Shown here in pieces: positions 9,872 to 19,149 of a DNA stretch of 23,072 bases. Origin of the DNA: Methanosarcinales archaeon (GTDB taxonomy: Archaea > Halobacteriota > Methanosarcinia > Methanosarcinales > Methanocomedenaceae); contig DUIM01000180.1 of NCBI GenBank assembly GCA_013330355.1, forward strand, positions 1-23,072, written 5' to 3'. The notes beneath the pieces were generated by a model. The model was not told the origin of the DNA, searched no databases, and was given only the letters and a program-made list of their open reading frames with translations. Positions within the stretch are counted from its first letter, which is position 1. Every line of letters starts with the position of its first letter. A program made the translations under genes and the position numbers.

Positions 9872-11019
9872 TGGCAGTGAGCGAGAAGACAATTGAAGAG
9901 ATGACCAGGAACCTGCAACTGCCAAAGAATATCCTTGATAATCTTCATAATGAGCTTGAAGAGACAAAAGTAACCAAAAAGCAGCTTGAAGAGATCATAA
10001 AACGGGTTGTTGAAGGTTATGAATATGCCTGTATTGAGGCATGTGAGGCTGCCGGTGTGGTCTCGGCCCAGAGTATTGGTGAGCCTGGTACTCAGATGAC
10101 AATGCGAACATTCCACTATGCGGGTGTGGCTGAGATAAATGTTACACTGGGTCTGCCCAGGCTGATCGAGATCGTTGATGCCAGGAAGAACCCTTCTACG
10201 CCCATGATGTCAGTACACCTTAAAGAGGATTATGCCAGGGATAGGGATATGGCCCGTAAACTGGCATGGAATATCGAAGCCACCCATATCAGTCACCTGG
10301 GTAGCTTGTCTACGGATATTACTGAAATGGCATTGATCATCGAGCTCAATGAGAAGGTGATCACCCAGCGTGAGATCACACCGGATGAAGTTGCAGGGAA
10401 ACTGGAAGACGAATTAGGATTGACCGTGCTGATAGATGGAAATGTGCTTACGGTACGTCCGGAGAACGAGTCGTACAGGGAACTGCTCCAGTTGGGTAAG
10501 AACGTGGAGAATGTAACCCTCAAGGGAATAAGTGATATCAAACGGGTAGTTATCAGGAAAGAGGATACCATTGACGAATATGTACTGTACACTGAAGGAT
10601 CGTCTCTGAAAGACATTGATGATCTGGATGGCGTGGATATGACACGGTCCACTACTAATAATATCAATGAGATTTATGAAGTGTTCGGTATCGAGGCTGC
10701 CAGGAACAGTATCATAAAAGAAGCTACTGACACACTTCGTGAACAGGGGCTGTCTGTTGATGTAAGGCATATTATGCTGGTGGCTGATATCATGACCGTT
10801 GACGGGGAAGTGAAAGCAATTGGCAGGCACGGCATCTCGGGTGAAAAGGCCAGTGTGCTTGCACGGGCGGCTTTCGAGGTTACAGTTAACCACCTGCTGG
10901 ATGCAGGTACAAGGGGAGATATTGACGAATTAAGAGGTGTGACCGAGAATGTTATTGTGGGCCAGCCCATTCAGCTCGGGACCGGACATGTAAAACTTCT
11001 GGCAGCAAAAAGAACTTAA
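9871..11019 (+). CDS. rpoA2: RNA polymerase subunit A'' (C-terminal part of the largest subunit)
   Basis: This 382-residue protein completes the largest RNA polymerase subunit. The trigger-loop region lies at about residues 67-88 ([22 protein letters not shown]), followed by [11 protein letters not shown], and the C-terminal part includes [22 protein letters not shown] 9871 overlaps the last base of the A' stop and has AAAGGGGG 7 nt upstream; an in-frame ATG at 9832 would lie inside A' and is rejected. Assembly with A' restores the usual beta-prime-like subunit. Confidence 0.97.
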   Translation: MAVSEKTIEEMTRNLQLPKNILDNLHNELEETKVTKKQLEEIIKRVVEGYEYACIEACEAAGVVSAQSIGEPGTQMTMRTFHYAGVAEINVTLGLPRLIEIVDARKNPSTPMMSVHLKEDYARDRDMARKLAWNIEATHISHLGSLSTDITEMALIIELNEKVITQREITPDEVAGKLEDELGLTVLIDGNVLTVRPENESYRELLQLGKNVENVTLKGISDIKRVVIRKEDTIDEYVLYTEGSSLKDIDDLDGVDMTRSTTNNINEIYEVFGIEAARNSIIKEATDTLREQGLSVDVRHIMLVADIMTVDGEVKAIGRHGISGEKASVLARAAFEVTVNHLLDAGTRGDIDELRGVTENVIVGQPIQLGTGHVKLLAAKRT

Positions 11020-11064
11020 ATAATAAAAGCCAGTAGATATAAAAAATCATACAGGATGATATTC

Positions 11065-11355
11065 ATGGATTTAGACTTTAATAAAACACTGAGAATCACG
11101 ATCCAGACCGGAAAAGTATCGATCGGATCAAGGCAAACAGTGAAGGCTGTGGATAATTACCAGGCCAAGGTAGTAGTGCTTGCGTCAAACTGTCCCGCAG
11201 ATGTACGGGACAGGGTTACAGGGAAAGTACCTGTGATAGACTTTCCAGGCATTGGTGTTGAACTGGGTACGACCTGCAGCAAACCGTTCGCTGTTGCGGC
11301 AATGGCTATAGAGGATCCAGGGGAATCGAAAATATTAATAGCAATAAAAGGATAA
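11065..11355 (+). CDS. rpl30e: Ribosomal protein L30e
   Basis: This 96-residue protein of the L7Ae/L30e RNA-binding fold belongs to the large subunit in archaea and eukaryotes. The pattern of an N-terminal lysine-rich helix, GKVSIGSRQTVKAV, AKVVVLASNCP, VPVIDFPGIGVELGTTCSKPF and AVAAMAIEDPGESKIL is typical. ATG 11065 is preferred to ATG 11056, because the SD-like AGGATGAT (11053-11060) would overlap the earlier codon. It lies 45 nt after rpoA2 and 10 nt before nusA, in the gene order usual for archaea. Confidence 0.95.
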   Translation: MDLDFNKTLRITIQTGKVSIGSRQTVKAVDNYQAKVVVLASNCPADVRDRVTGKVPVIDFPGIGVELGTTCSKPFAVAAMAIEDPGESKILIAIKG

Positions 11356-11365
11356 GGGTATATAA

Positions 11366-11797
11366 TTGAGCGAAGTTAAACTTTCCACAGATGGAATTCG
11401 CTACATAGCATTGTTTGAGAGTACAACCGGAGCTACTGCCAGGGATTGTCTACTGGATGATGACAACAACAGGGTGATATTTGTTGTTAAGACCGGAGAT
11501 ATGGGTATGGCTATAGGCAAGAACGGTGAGCATGTCAACAAGCTTGTAAAAAGTATCGGGCGCCATGTTGAAGTGGTGGAGTATAACGACGACCCGGTTA
11601 TTTTTATACAGAACCTGCTTCAGCCTGCTAATGCCAATAACGTAAAGATCGGACATAAGGGTGACAAACGTATAGCTTATGTAGAAGTAAAAACTAAAGA
11701 GAAAGGTCTTGCCATAGGGCGAAACGGAAAGAACATTGAAAAAGTGAAGGTTCTTGCCAAACGACATCATGATATAGATGACGTGACAATTCAGTAG
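11366..11797 (+). CDS. nusA: Transcription factor NusA, archaeal short form
   Basis: This 143-residue protein consists of two KH RNA-binding domains and lacks the N-terminal polymerase-binding and S1 domains of bacterial NusA; that is the normal archaeal form. The KH loops are AIGKNGEH (residues 49-56) and AIGRNGKN (116-123). LSTDGIRYIALFESTTGATARDC is a strong family match at the N-terminus. The start is a TTG codon; the SD is weak (AAGGG, ending 7 nt before it), so translation may depend on the L30e stop 10 nt upstream. Its role in archaea is probably elongation/termination or RNA binding; this is less settled than in bacteria. Confidence 0.95.
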   Translation: MSEVKLSTDGIRYIALFESTTGATARDCLLDDDNNRVIFVVKTGDMGMAIGKNGEHVNKLVKSIGRHVEVVEYNDDPVIFIQNLLQPANANNVKIGHKGDKRIAYVEVKTKEKGLAIGRNGKNIEKVKVLAKRHHDIDDVTIQ

Positions 11798-11842
11798 CCT
11801 GCAAGAACTCCAGATAATTAATTTCACAGGAAGTATTATAAT

Positions 11843-12271
11843 ATGGGAAACGGAAAATACGCTGCCCGCAAACTAAAAAGTGACCGGGAAAATTTCAGGT
11901 GGAGCGACAGGAAATACCTCCGGCGCGCTCTGAAGCTTAATATAAAGGCAGATCCTCTTGGAGGTGCTCCACAGGGAAGGGGTATTGTACTTGAGAAAGT
12001 TGGTGTAGAGGCAAAACAGCCAAACTCTGCCATAAGGAAATGTGTAAGGATACAGTTGATCAAGAACGGACGGCAGGTCACTGCTTTTTGTCCTGGTGAC
12101 GGTGCTATCAATTTCATAGATGAACATGATGAAGTGACCGTGGAACGTATCGGCGGGCGTATGGGCGGTGCAAAGGGTGATATTCCCGGTGTCAGGTTCA
12201 AGGTAACGGCAGTGAACGATATGAGTCTCAACGAGATGGTTATCGGGCGCAAAGAGAAGCCAATGAGGTAG
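11843..12271 (+). CDS. rps12: Ribosomal protein S12 (uS12)
   Basis: This 142-residue small-subunit protein lies in the decoding centre. The archaeal/eukaryotic type is shown by the N-terminal [20 protein letters not shown] and by the conserved [18 protein letters not shown] (about residues 58-75) and [16 protein letters not shown] segments. An SD (AGGAAG) precedes the ATG by about 9 nt. S7 begins 4 nt after its stop. Confidence 0.97.
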   Translation: MGNGKYAARKLKSDRENFRWSDRKYLRRALKLNIKADPLGGAPQGRGIVLEKVGVEAKQPNSAIRKCVRIQLIKNGRQVTAFCPGDGAINFIDEHDEVTVERIGGRMGGAKGDIPGVRFKVTAVNDMSLNEMVIGRKEKPMR

Positions 12272-12275
12272 ATGT

Positions 12276-12836
12276 ATGAACAAGATTTTTGATAAATGGG
12301 ATACTACAGAAGTTCAGGTAGAGGATATCAGCGTCGAGAGATATATCAACCTGAAGCCTGTTATGCTGCCTTATTCCGGAGGAAAACACGCCAGACAGCA
12401 GTTCAATAAGTCCAACCAGCACATTGTTGAGAGGCTCATCAATAAGATGATGCAGACCGAAAAGAACACTGGCAAGAAGATGACCACCTATAAAATTGTT
12501 AAGGAATCTTTTGAGATCATTAACAAGAAGACCAAGGAAAATCCGATCCAGATACTGGTCAATGCTATTATTAATGCAGGACCCAGGGAGGAAACAGTCA
12601 GGTTGAAGTATGGCGGGATCGCTGTTCCGAAGGCAGTAGACAGTGCACCCCAGCGCAGGGTGGATACTGCACTGAAACTTGTAGCCGAAGGGGCGTATAA
12701 ATCTTCATTTAAGAAAAGGCGGCCTATCGGGGAAGCCCTGGCAAATGAGATAATTGCAGCTGCAAATTACGATGTCAAGTCCTATTCTATTAACAAGAAG
12801 GAAGGAAAGGAACGGGTGGCAAAGGCTGCAAGGTAA
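12276..12836 (+). CDS. rps7: Ribosomal protein S7 (uS7)
   Basis: This 186-residue protein binds the 3' major domain of 16S rRNA and nucleates assembly of the small-subunit head. The [55 protein letters not shown] and [11 protein letters not shown] segments are typical. GAGGTAG of the S12 stop region serves as its SD, so the two genes are translationally linked. The operon probably ends here, since a hairpin and T-tract follow at once. Confidence 0.97.
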   Translation: MNKIFDKWDTTEVQVEDISVERYINLKPVMLPYSGGKHARQQFNKSNQHIVERLINKMMQTEKNTGKKMTTYKIVKESFEIINKKTKENPIQILVNAIINAGPREETVRLKYGGIAVPKAVDSAPQRRVDTALKLVAEGAYKSSFKKRRPIGEALANEIIAAANYDVKSYSINKKEGKERVAKAAR

Positions 12837-12844
12837 TCTATTTT

Positions 12845-12873
12845 ATTGCGGCTTTGCCGCAATCATTTTTTTT
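12845..12873 (+). terminator. Hairpin with T-tract after S7
   Basis: ATTGCGGC (12845-12852) and GCCGCAAT (12856-12863) form a perfect 8-bp stem with a TTT loop. After CA, a run of eight T follows at 12866-12873. It looks like a bacterial intrinsic terminator. Archaeal RNA polymerase mainly needs the T-tract; the hairpin may instead stabilise the mRNA 3' end. Confidence 0.8.
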
Positions 12874-12910
12874 ATATTCAGGGGCGGAATCTTTTTTTTA
12901 TTAATATGAA

Positions 12911-12921
12911 AACTTAAATAT
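12911..12921 (+). promoter_or_regulatory. Probable TATA box of the EF-2 gene
   Basis: AACTTAAATAT lies after the terminator and about 50 bp before the EF-2 ATG. A start about 25 bp downstream would leave a leader near 25 nt containing the SD GAGGA (12954-12958), 7 nt from the ATG. Confidence 0.5.
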
Positions 12922-12965
12922 TAGATGGTTAATGATCAGAAATAGAATTTATTGAGGAAACAGAT

Positions 12966-15158
12966 ATGGGACGAAGGAAAAAGATGGTTGAGCGCGTGAC
13001 TGTACTTATGAATGAACCTGAAAATGTCAGGAATATCGGTATAGTTGCACACATCGATCATGGAAAGACAACTCTTACAGATAATATCCTGGCCGGTGCC
13101 GGTATGATCTCAAAGGAACTGGCAGGCAAGCAGTTGTTTACAGATTCAGATGAGGAAGAGCAGGAGCGGGGTATCACCATTGACTCTGCCTGTGTTTCAA
13201 TGGTTCATGAGTTTGAGGACGACGAATACCTGATCAATCTTATTGATACGCCGGGCCATGTGGATTTCGGCGGTGACGTGACCAGGGCCATGAGGGCCGT
13301 AGATGGTGCTGTGGTAGTTGTGGATGCGGTGGAAGGTACCATGCCACAGACAGAGACCGTGCTCAGGCAGGCATTAAAGGAACATGTGAGGCCGGTACTG
13401 TTTATAAATAAAGTGGACAGGCTGATCAATGAGTTGCAGGTAGACTCCCAGGAGATGCAGATCAGGCTGGGTAAGGTCATTGATCATGTGAATAAGCTCA
13501 TCAAGGGCATGAACGAAGAGAAATACAAGGCAGGATGGCGTGTGGATGCTGCCGGCGGCACTGTAGCCTTTGGTTCTGCCCTGTATAACTGGGCCATAAG
13601 CGTACCGTTCATGAAGAAATCAGGCATAGGGTTCAATGATGTTTACAATTACTGCAAGGATGAGAAACAAAATGAACTGGCAGAGAAATGCCCGCTCCAT
13701 GAGGTTTTAAATGATATGATCATCCGGTTTTTGCCCAATCCACTTACTGCCCAGAAAGACAGGGTGAATGTGATATGGCATGGCGATAAGGAATCCACGG
13801 AAGGTAAGGATATGCTAAATGCCAACCGTGACGGTGATGTGGCATTAATGGTCACAAATATCTCGATGGACCCCCATGCAGGCGAAGTGTCCACTGGCAG
13901 GTTGTTCAGCGGTACACTGAAAAGAGGTATGGAACTTAACGTATCAGGCTCTGTAAAGACGAACAGGCTGCAGCAGGTGGGGATTTTCATGGGCCCGGAA
14001 AGGCTGGAAGTGGAACAGATCCCTGCAGGTAATATTGCGGCAGTCACAGGCCTGAAGGATGCGTATGTTGGTGCTACGGTATCGTCCATGGATGAGATGA
14101 TACCTTTTGAGGCCATCCAGCATGCCAGTGAACCTGTGGTTACAGTGGCTGTGGAAGCCAAGCACATGAAGGACCTGCCTAAGCTGGTTGAGGTGCTGCG
14201 ACAAGTGGCAAAGGAGGATAATACCCTAAAAGTTACTATCGATGAAGAGACTGGTGAGCACCTGATGTCAGGTATGGGTGAACTCCATCTTGAGGTCATA
14301 GGCCACAGGATCGAGCGTGATAAGGGTGTGGAAATCACTACAAGTCCGCCTATTGTGGTTTACAGGGAAACGATCCAGAAACATGCTGGTCCGGTGGAGG
14401 GTAAGAGTCCGAACCGTCACAATAGGTTCTACATCGAAGTAGAACCCATGGATAGCAATATCGTGGACCTTATTAAATCCGGTGAGGTGTCCATGCGTAT
14501 GCCAGAACTGGAGCGACGTGAGAAGTTCATGGAGGTCGGGCTTAAAAAGGATGAAGCAAAAGGCGTTACCCATATTTTTGAATCAAATATTCTTATCGAC
14601 AAGACCAAAGGTATCCAGTACCTGAGTGAGACCATGGAACTGGTCATTGATGGTTTTGAAGAGGTTATGAAAGCCGGTCCGCTCACAAGGGAACCATGCC
14701 AGGCGATCAGGGTCACGCTCGTAGATGCCAAGCTGCACGAGGATGCGGTGCACAGGGGTCCGGCCCAGGTGATACCTGCGTCAAGGCAGGCCATACAGGC
14801 TGCTATGCTTATGGCTGACGATACCCTGCTGGAACCGTACCAGAAGGTATTTATCCAGACTCCGCAGAATAATATGGGTGGGGCCACTTCAGAGATTCAG
14901 GGGCGAAGGGGTATTATTAGCAATATGTCACAGGAAGGGGACATGACCATCATCGAGAGCAAGGCTCCGGTGGCTGAACTCTTTGGGTTTGCAGGCGATA
15001 TCAGGTCTGCCACTGAGGGTCGTGCTATGTGGAGTACTGAATTTGCCGGGTTCGAGACATTACCGGCAAGCCTGCTGAAAGAGATCGTGTTGCAGATACG
15101 CCAGCGCAAAGGATTGAAATCTGAAGTACCAAAAGCCAGTGATTTTGTAGGTCAGTAA
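12966..15158 (+). CDS. fusA: Translation elongation factor 2 (EF-2)
   Basis: This 730-residue GTPase drives translocation on the ribosome. GTP-binding motifs are AHIDHGKT (28-35), DTPGH (94-98) and NKVD (148-151); the switch-1 segment is QERGITI. The tip of domain IV has [12 protein letters not shown], whose second histidine (about residue 596) is the site made into diphthamide, so the cell should carry the diphthamide pathway. The N-terminus [26 protein letters not shown] is typical of archaeal EF-2. ATG is supported by GAGGA 7 nt upstream. Confidence 0.97.
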   Translation: MGRRKKMVERVTVLMNEPENVRNIGIVAHIDHGKTTLTDNILAGAGMISKELAGKQLFTDSDEEEQERGITIDSACVSMVHEFEDDEYLINLIDTPGHVDFGGDVTRAMRAVDGAVVVVDAVEGTMPQTETVLRQALKEHVRPVLFINKVDRLINELQVDSQEMQIRLGKVIDHVNKLIKGMNEEKYKAGWRVDAAGGTVAFGSALYNWAISVPFMKKSGIGFNDVYNYCKDEKQNELAEKCPLHEVLNDMIIRFLPNPLTAQKDRVNVIWHGDKESTEGKDMLNANRDGDVALMVTNISMDPHAGEVSTGRLFSGTLKRGMELNVSGSVKTNRLQQVGIFMGPERLEVEQIPAGNIAAVTGLKDAYVGATVSSMDEMIPFEAIQHASEPVVTVAVEAKHMKDLPKLVEVLRQVAKEDNTLKVTIDEETGEHLMSGMGELHLEVIGHRIERDKGVEITTSPPIVVYRETIQKHAGPVEGKSPNRHNRFYIEVEPMDSNIVDLIKSGEVSMRMPELERREKFMEVGLKKDEAKGVTHIFESNILIDKTKGIQYLSETMELVIDGFEEVMKAGPLTREPCQAIRVTLVDAKLHEDAVHRGPAQVIPASRQAIQAAMLMADDTLLEPYQKVFIQTPQNNMGGATSEIQGRRGIISNMSQEGDMTIIESKAPVAELFGFAGDIRSATEGRAMWSTEFAGFETLPASLLKEIVLQIRQRKGLKSEVPKASDFVGQ

Positions 15159-15201
15159 CTGGGTATTGAAAAGTAAATGGAATCAATCTGCAATTGACAC
15201 A

Positions 15202-15212
15202 AAGTTTAAAAG
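15202..15212 (+). promoter_or_regulatory. Probable TATA box of the EF-1A-S10 unit
   Basis: AAGTTTAAAAG in the 114-bp gap after EF-2 resembles an archaeal TATA box. It would place the RNA start near 15232 and give a leader of about 40 nt ending in GGAGGA, 6 nt before the ATG. Confidence 0.45.
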
Positions 15213-15272
15213 CAGTAAAATCTATATGGACAATAAATATACAATAATAAAATGAAGAATGGAGGATTAGAC

Positions 15273-16541
15273 ATGGCAGAAAAACCACATATGAACCTGG
15301 CTGTTATCGGTCATATCGACCATGGTAAATCAACCCTTGTGGGTCGATTGATGTATGATACAGGAGCCGTAGAGGCACATGTTATAGAGAAATATAAAAT
15401 AGAAGCAAAGGCAAAAGGAAAGGAATCCTTCGCTTTTGCATGGGTCATGGACTCACTCAAAGAGGAGCGGGAAAGGGGTATCACCATTGATATCGCACAC
15501 CAGCGGTTTGATACTGATAAGTATTATTTTACAGTGGTGGACTGTCCCGGTCACCGTGACTTTGTTAAGAACATGATCACAGGCGCATCCCAGGCAGATG
15601 CCGCTATCCTGGTGGTATCAGGCAAGGATAGTGTTCAGGCACAGACAAAGGAACATGTGTTCCTGTCCAGGACCCTGGGTATCAACCAGCTTATCATTGC
15701 AATTAATAAGATGGATGAGGTCAACTATGATGAGGCTAAATATACCAAGGCAAAAGAAGATGTCAGCGCACTGCTGAAGATCGTTGGATTCAAGCCTGAT
15801 GATATGAATTTTATCCCCACATCAGCTTTTGAGGGCGATAACATTGCTAACAAGAGCGACAATACAAAATGGTATACTGGCCCGACAATCCTGGAAGCCC
15901 TTGACGAACTCAAGGAACCTGAAAAGCCCACCAAACTGCCGTTGCGTATTCCTGTACAGGACGCATATACCATCAGCGGTATAGGTACTGTACCTGTTGG
16001 ACGTGTTGAGACCGGTATCATGAAGAAAGGTGAAAATGTTATATTCGAGCCAAGCGCTGCTACAGGCGAGGTCAAGTCCATTGAAATGCATCATGAGGAA
16101 CAACCCGAGGCAGTTCCCGGTGATAATATCGGATGGAACGTAAGGGGTATCGGAAAGAACGATGTCAGAAGAGGAGATGTGTGTGGACACGCAAGCAAAC
16201 CGCCAACAGTGGCTGAAGAGTTTACAGCACAGATCGTGGTGCTTCAGCATCCGTCAGCTATTTCAGCAGGATATACACCTGTGTTCCACTGTCATACAGC
16301 CCAGACAGCCTGTACACTTATGTCCCTGGACAAGAAACTTGATCCGAAGACCGGTGAAGTAAAGGAGGAGAATCCTTCCTTTATCAAGGCAGGCGATGCA
16401 GCAATAGTGACTGTGAGACCAACCAGGCCCCTTGTTATCGAGAATGTAAAGGAGATCCCGCAGATGGGACGATTTGCTATACGTGATATGGGCCAGACAG
16501 TAGCCGCTGGAATGGTCATCAGTATTAAGGCGAGGCCATAA
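15273..16541 (+). CDS. tuf: Translation elongation factor 1A (EF-Tu homologue)
   Basis: This 422-residue GTPase carries aminoacyl-tRNA to the ribosomal A site. Motifs are GHIDHGKS (13-20), the switch-1 [10 protein letters not shown] segment, DCPGH (90-94) and NKMD (145-148), followed by the two beta-barrel domains. The start ATG 15273 has GGAGGA (15261-15266) 6 nt upstream; an in-frame ATG at 15252 lies before that SD and is rejected. S10 follows 34 nt after the stop, the classic archaeal pair. Confidence 0.98.
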   Translation: MAEKPHMNLAVIGHIDHGKSTLVGRLMYDTGAVEAHVIEKYKIEAKAKGKESFAFAWVMDSLKEERERGITIDIAHQRFDTDKYYFTVVDCPGHRDFVKNMITGASQADAAILVVSGKDSVQAQTKEHVFLSRTLGINQLIIAINKMDEVNYDEAKYTKAKEDVSALLKIVGFKPDDMNFIPTSAFEGDNIANKSDNTKWYTGPTILEALDELKEPEKPTKLPLRIPVQDAYTISGIGTVPVGRVETGIMKKGENVIFEPSAATGEVKSIEMHHEEQPEAVPGDNIGWNVRGIGKNDVRRGDVCGHASKPPTVAEEFTAQIVVLQHPSAISAGYTPVFHCHTAQTACTLMSLDKKLDPKTGEVKEENPSFIKAGDAAIVTVRPTRPLVIENVKEIPQMGRFAIRDMGQTVAAGMVISIKARP

Positions 16542-16575
16542 GCCTCACTTTCTTCTTTTTTTGGAGTTTTATTCA

Positions 16576-16887
16576 ATGGCACAAAAAGCAAGGATACGAT
16601 TATCAGGGACAAGTCCTTTATCACTTGACACCCTGTGTAATCAGGTAAAGAGTATAGCAGAGAAGACAGGGGTCAACATTTCAGGTCCTATACCAATGCC
16701 CACAAAGAAACTGGTGGTACCATCTTTAAAGAGTCCTGATGGCGAAGGAACAGCCACCTGGGACCACTGGGAGATGCGTGTGCATAAACGGCTTATTGAC
16801 CTGGATGCAGACGAGCGGGCATTGAGACAACTTATGCGGTTACAGGTTCCGAAAGATATCAGCATTGAGATTGTTTTGACGACATAG
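16576..16887 (+). CDS. rps10: Ribosomal protein S10 (uS10)
   Basis: This 103-residue small-subunit head protein shows the family pattern [25 protein letters not shown], the [14 protein letters not shown] segment and the IEIVLTT ending. The ATG 16576 lies 9 nt after GGAG (16563-16566); the frame is open from TTG 16561 but that codon precedes the SD. A pyrimidine-rich tract in the gap after EF-1A might cause partial termination between the two genes. Confidence 0.96.
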   Translation: MAQKARIRLSGTSPLSLDTLCNQVKSIAEKTGVNISGPIPMPTKKLVVPSLKSPDGEGTATWDHWEMRVHKRLIDLDADERALRQLMRLQVPKDISIEIVLTT

Positions 16888-16896
16888 TTAATTAAT

Positions 16897-16975
16897 CTTT
16901 TTTCCAAAAGGATTATTACGGGGATAATTTTACTATCTGGTTTTTTTATCCCTGGGTGCTAACCCAATATTTTAT
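16897..16975 (+). terminator. Terminator region after S10: T-tracts and hairpins
   Basis: A T6 run begins at about 16898 and a T7 run occupies 16941-16947. GGGATAA (16921-16927) pairs with TTATCCC (16946-16952), and a short hairpin GGGT-GCTA-ACCC occupies 16954-16965. T-rich sequence follows. The T runs are likely archaeal termination signals for the EF-1A-S10 transcript. The A/T-rich stretch at 16966-16976 could also be the TATA element of the next gene. Confidence 0.5.
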
Positions 16976-17010
16976 TATTCTTACATCCTTTATGTGATAT
17001 GGTGAGTCAA

Positions 17011-17469
17011 ATGATTATTAGTTTCCAGGTGAAAAATATCGAATCAAAGTCGTTTACAGGTCCCGAAGTGGTAAAGCATCAAAAAAGCATTAACATTAAT
17101 TTTGATATTAATATCAGGAATCCCACACTTGTGATACAGAATACTCCATTTGGGGAAAAACAGATAATCAGGCTGGAGTATGCCCTGTCTATCAATTACC
17201 TGAACCCGAATATTGGCTATATCAGGTTTGAAGGTTCTACGGATTATTTCCAGGATGCTGACCTTGAAGCACTGCATAAACAGTGGACTGTCGGTTCTGC
17301 GCCGCCTGCTGTGCAAAACGAAGTGGCCAATACTATGGTGAGTAACCTGGCACCTCTGGCGTTGACTATCTCGAAAACGCTGGGGCTGCCGCCTGCTGTG
17401 CCACTGCCTGCAATCAATTTCCAGGGTAAGCAGAAGAAGCCTGAAGAGCCGACGTATTATCACGGCTGA
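17011..17469 (+). CDS. SecB-like protein (predicted chaperone fold), function unproven
   Basis: This is a 152-residue soluble protein without signal peptide or membrane segment. I read it as SecB-like: alternating beta-strand stretches (SININFDINIR, QIIRLEYALSINYL, IGYIRFEGSTDYF) are followed by a helix (QNEVANTMVSNLAPLALTISKTLG, about 102-125) and then LPPAVPLPAINF (126-137). This layout parallels the SecB C-terminal part, where the helix is followed by FPQLNLAPVNF in E. coli. Length also fits SecB (about 155). SecB holds unfolded proteins, and SecB-like proteins also act in toxin-antitoxin systems; a role here is inference. ATG 17011 has GGTGAG 5 nt upstream; ATG 16999 is an alternative. 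The tail is rich in K, P and E. Confidence 0.5.
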   Translation: MIISFQVKNIESKSFTGPEVVKHQKSININFDINIRNPTLVIQNTPFGEKQIIRLEYALSINYLNPNIGYIRFEGSTDYFQDADLEALHKQWTVGSAPPAVQNEVANTMVSNLAPLALTISKTLGLPPAVPLPAINFQGKQKKPEEPTYYHG

Positions 17470-17534
17470 ATAAGGATTCTTTTGAGACCAAAAAATACAA
17501 CAATTTTATCTAATAGTCTGCCGATTATTCTCTT

Positions 17535-18245
17535 ATGAAAGCTCTCTATCTGAAGGATTGTTATCTCAAGGAATCCCAGTCCACTGTTGAAAGTGTGAAG
17601 GACGATAAATTCGTAGTGCTGGATCAAACCCTTTTCTACCCGAACTCTGGCGGCCAGCCCCATGACACAGGCTTGCTGATAAAGGACGACCAGGAATTCC
17701 CTGTGGTTTATACAGGCAGATTCGACGGTGTGATCAGTCATGAAGTAGCTATGCCTGGCTTGGTCAAAGGCGACATGGTAAAAGCGGTCATTGACTGGAA
17801 AAGGCGTTACATGTTCATGAAATACCATACTGCCTGCCATATACTAAGTGCCATTATCCACAGCGAGACCGGGGCACAGATATCAGGCAACCAGCTTGGA
17901 GAGGAAAAAACCAGGGTGGATTTCAGCCTTGAGAATTTTGACAGGGAGCAGATCCGGTCATATGAAGCAAAGGTCAACGGGATAATAGACAAAGGTCTTC
18001 CGGTCACTATTGAAATAATGCCAAGGGATGTGGCATTCCAGATACCCTCAGTAGTGAAACTAAAGGATGCATTCCCGCCTGATATTGAAGAAATACGGGT
18101 AATAACAATATTCGGGATTGACAGGCAGGCCTGCGGCGGCACCCATGTGGCAAATACCGGCGAGGTACCACATATTGAGATATTCAAGGCAGAGAACAAA
18201 GGCAAGAATAACAGAAGAGTATATTTCAGGTTCAGGAACGATTAG
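17535..18245 (+). CDS. alaX: Alanyl-tRNA editing protein AlaX (medium form)
   Basis: This 236-residue enzyme hydrolyses mischarged Ser-tRNA(Ala) or Gly-tRNA(Ala) in trans. The four zinc ligands of the editing domain are visible: H98 and H102 (HTACH), C200 and H204 (CGGTH). LFYPNSGGQPHDTG (33-46) is the glycine-rich segment at the N-terminus of the AlaRS-like editing fold. The length fits the M class; the longer class with an added C-terminal domain is excluded. No SD precedes the ATG, and an A/T-rich box near 17500-17512 lies about 30 bp upstream, so the mRNA may be leaderless. The adjacent repeat-protein gene starts 20 nt downstream. Confidence 0.92.
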   Translation: MKALYLKDCYLKESQSTVESVKDDKFVVLDQTLFYPNSGGQPHDTGLLIKDDQEFPVVYTGRFDGVISHEVAMPGLVKGDMVKAVIDWKRRYMFMKYHTACHILSAIIHSETGAQISGNQLGEEKTRVDFSLENFDREQIRSYEAKVNGIIDKGLPVTIEIMPRDVAFQIPSVVKLKDAFPPDIEEIRVITIFGIDRQACGGTHVANTGEVPHIEIFKAENKGKNNRRVYFRFRND

Positions 18246-18265
18246 ACCACATAGGGGTTTTAACT

Positions 18266-19147
18266 ATGGTCAATGACGCATCATCGGAATTTATCAGGGA
18301 GTTCGAAAAAAATGCCGAATCCATAACCAACGATATCGACCGCTCTAAAAAGTACAGGGCAGGTATAGCTGCATTTGCACAAAAATCAGTCCAGACAAAC
18401 AACACTGTCTATCTGGAAGCGGCTGTGAGGTTTACAGGAAAGATCATTGACGACCACGATCGTTCCAAGGCATATGTGGATATCATCAGGGGCACGGCCA
18501 GAGTGGCCATAAACACAGCCGATACAGACCTTGTAGGTCGGTCACTTGAACTATCAGCCAATACAAATAAAGGACACGATCGCAGTCACGCCCTGCAGGG
18601 AGTAGTGGCTGCAATGGCAGATGTGGGAATACAAATGGATAAGCCTGCTTTTGTAGATGATTCAAAAGAACTTGCAGGTATTATTGAATATGATACATAC
18701 CGCTCATCTGCCTGGAGGAGTATTGCCCGGACCCAGCATGGTAATAATAATACACCTGGTGCTGTATATTCTGCAAATAAGGCAATGGGAATCATTGATA
18801 AATCAAAACTTATCACCCGGGATATATACAGGGCATCTGCTTACGTTGACCTGGCACGACTTTTTATTGATGTGGGGCAGGAAGATATGGCCCGGGAGTG
18901 CATTACCAAAGCTGTGTATAGTTCAATGGGCCTGGAAGATGAGTTCGACCGCTCATCCATATTCCAGGTCATTGCCAAGACCCAGGTGAGGATGGGAGCA
19001 CGGACAAAGGATAATGGTCTGCTGGAGGATGCAGTGAAATCTTTTAATCATATTACTCGGGAATATTACCGGACATCTACAAGGCAGACGCTTACGAGTG
19101 TACTGGTGAATCTAAAAAAAGATGAACTGGTAAAGAAATTGGACTGA
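18266..19147 (+). CDS. Helical-repeat protein of unknown function, seven 40-residue repeats
   Basis: This 293-residue protein has no signal peptide or membrane segment and I do not recognise a named family. It consists almost wholly of tandem repeats, each starting near a (D/Y)R(S/T/A) motif followed by a small-residue helix such as AYVDIIRGTARVAI or SIFQVIAKTQVRMG. The marker arginines are at residues 26, 66, 106, 146, 189, 229 and 269. This resembles TPR/SEL1-like alpha-helical solenoids, which bind proteins; partners are unknown. The SD is GGGG, 9 nt before ATG. It follows alaX by 20 nt and is probably co-transcribed. Its stop lies only 2 bp from the aIF5B stop on the other strand. Confidence 0.8.
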   Translation: MVNDASSEFIREFEKNAESITNDIDRSKKYRAGIAAFAQKSVQTNNTVYLEAAVRFTGKIIDDHDRSKAYVDIIRGTARVAINTADTDLVGRSLELSANTNKGHDRSHALQGVVAAMADVGIQMDKPAFVDDSKELAGIIEYDTYRSSAWRSIARTQHGNNNTPGAVYSANKAMGIIDKSKLITRDIYRASAYVDLARLFIDVGQEDMARECITKAVYSSMGLEDEFDRSSIFQVIAKTQVRMGARTKDNGLLEDAVKSFNHITREYYRTSTRQTLTSVLVNLKKDELVKKLD

Positions 19148-19149
19148 TC

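Noticed and set aside
7226..11019. Possible intein or break in the largest RNA polymerase subunit
   Set aside because: The A'/A'' split after the bridge helix is normal in archaea, and conserved blocks are continuous without a splicing-domain insertion.
11836..12283. Long minus-strand frames over S12
   Set aside because: They mirror a highly conserved ribosomal gene and have no protein-like pattern.
13649..14338. Long minus-strand frame of 229 codons inside EF-2
   Set aside because: It is a shadow of EF-2: serine-rich low-complexity composition, no SD, and the + strand has full family conservation.
18266..19147. DNA-level tandem repeat or CRISPR-like array
   Set aside because: The 40-residue period is visible in protein only; the underlying 120-bp DNA units differ too much to be repeats, and no CRISPR pattern is present anywhere.
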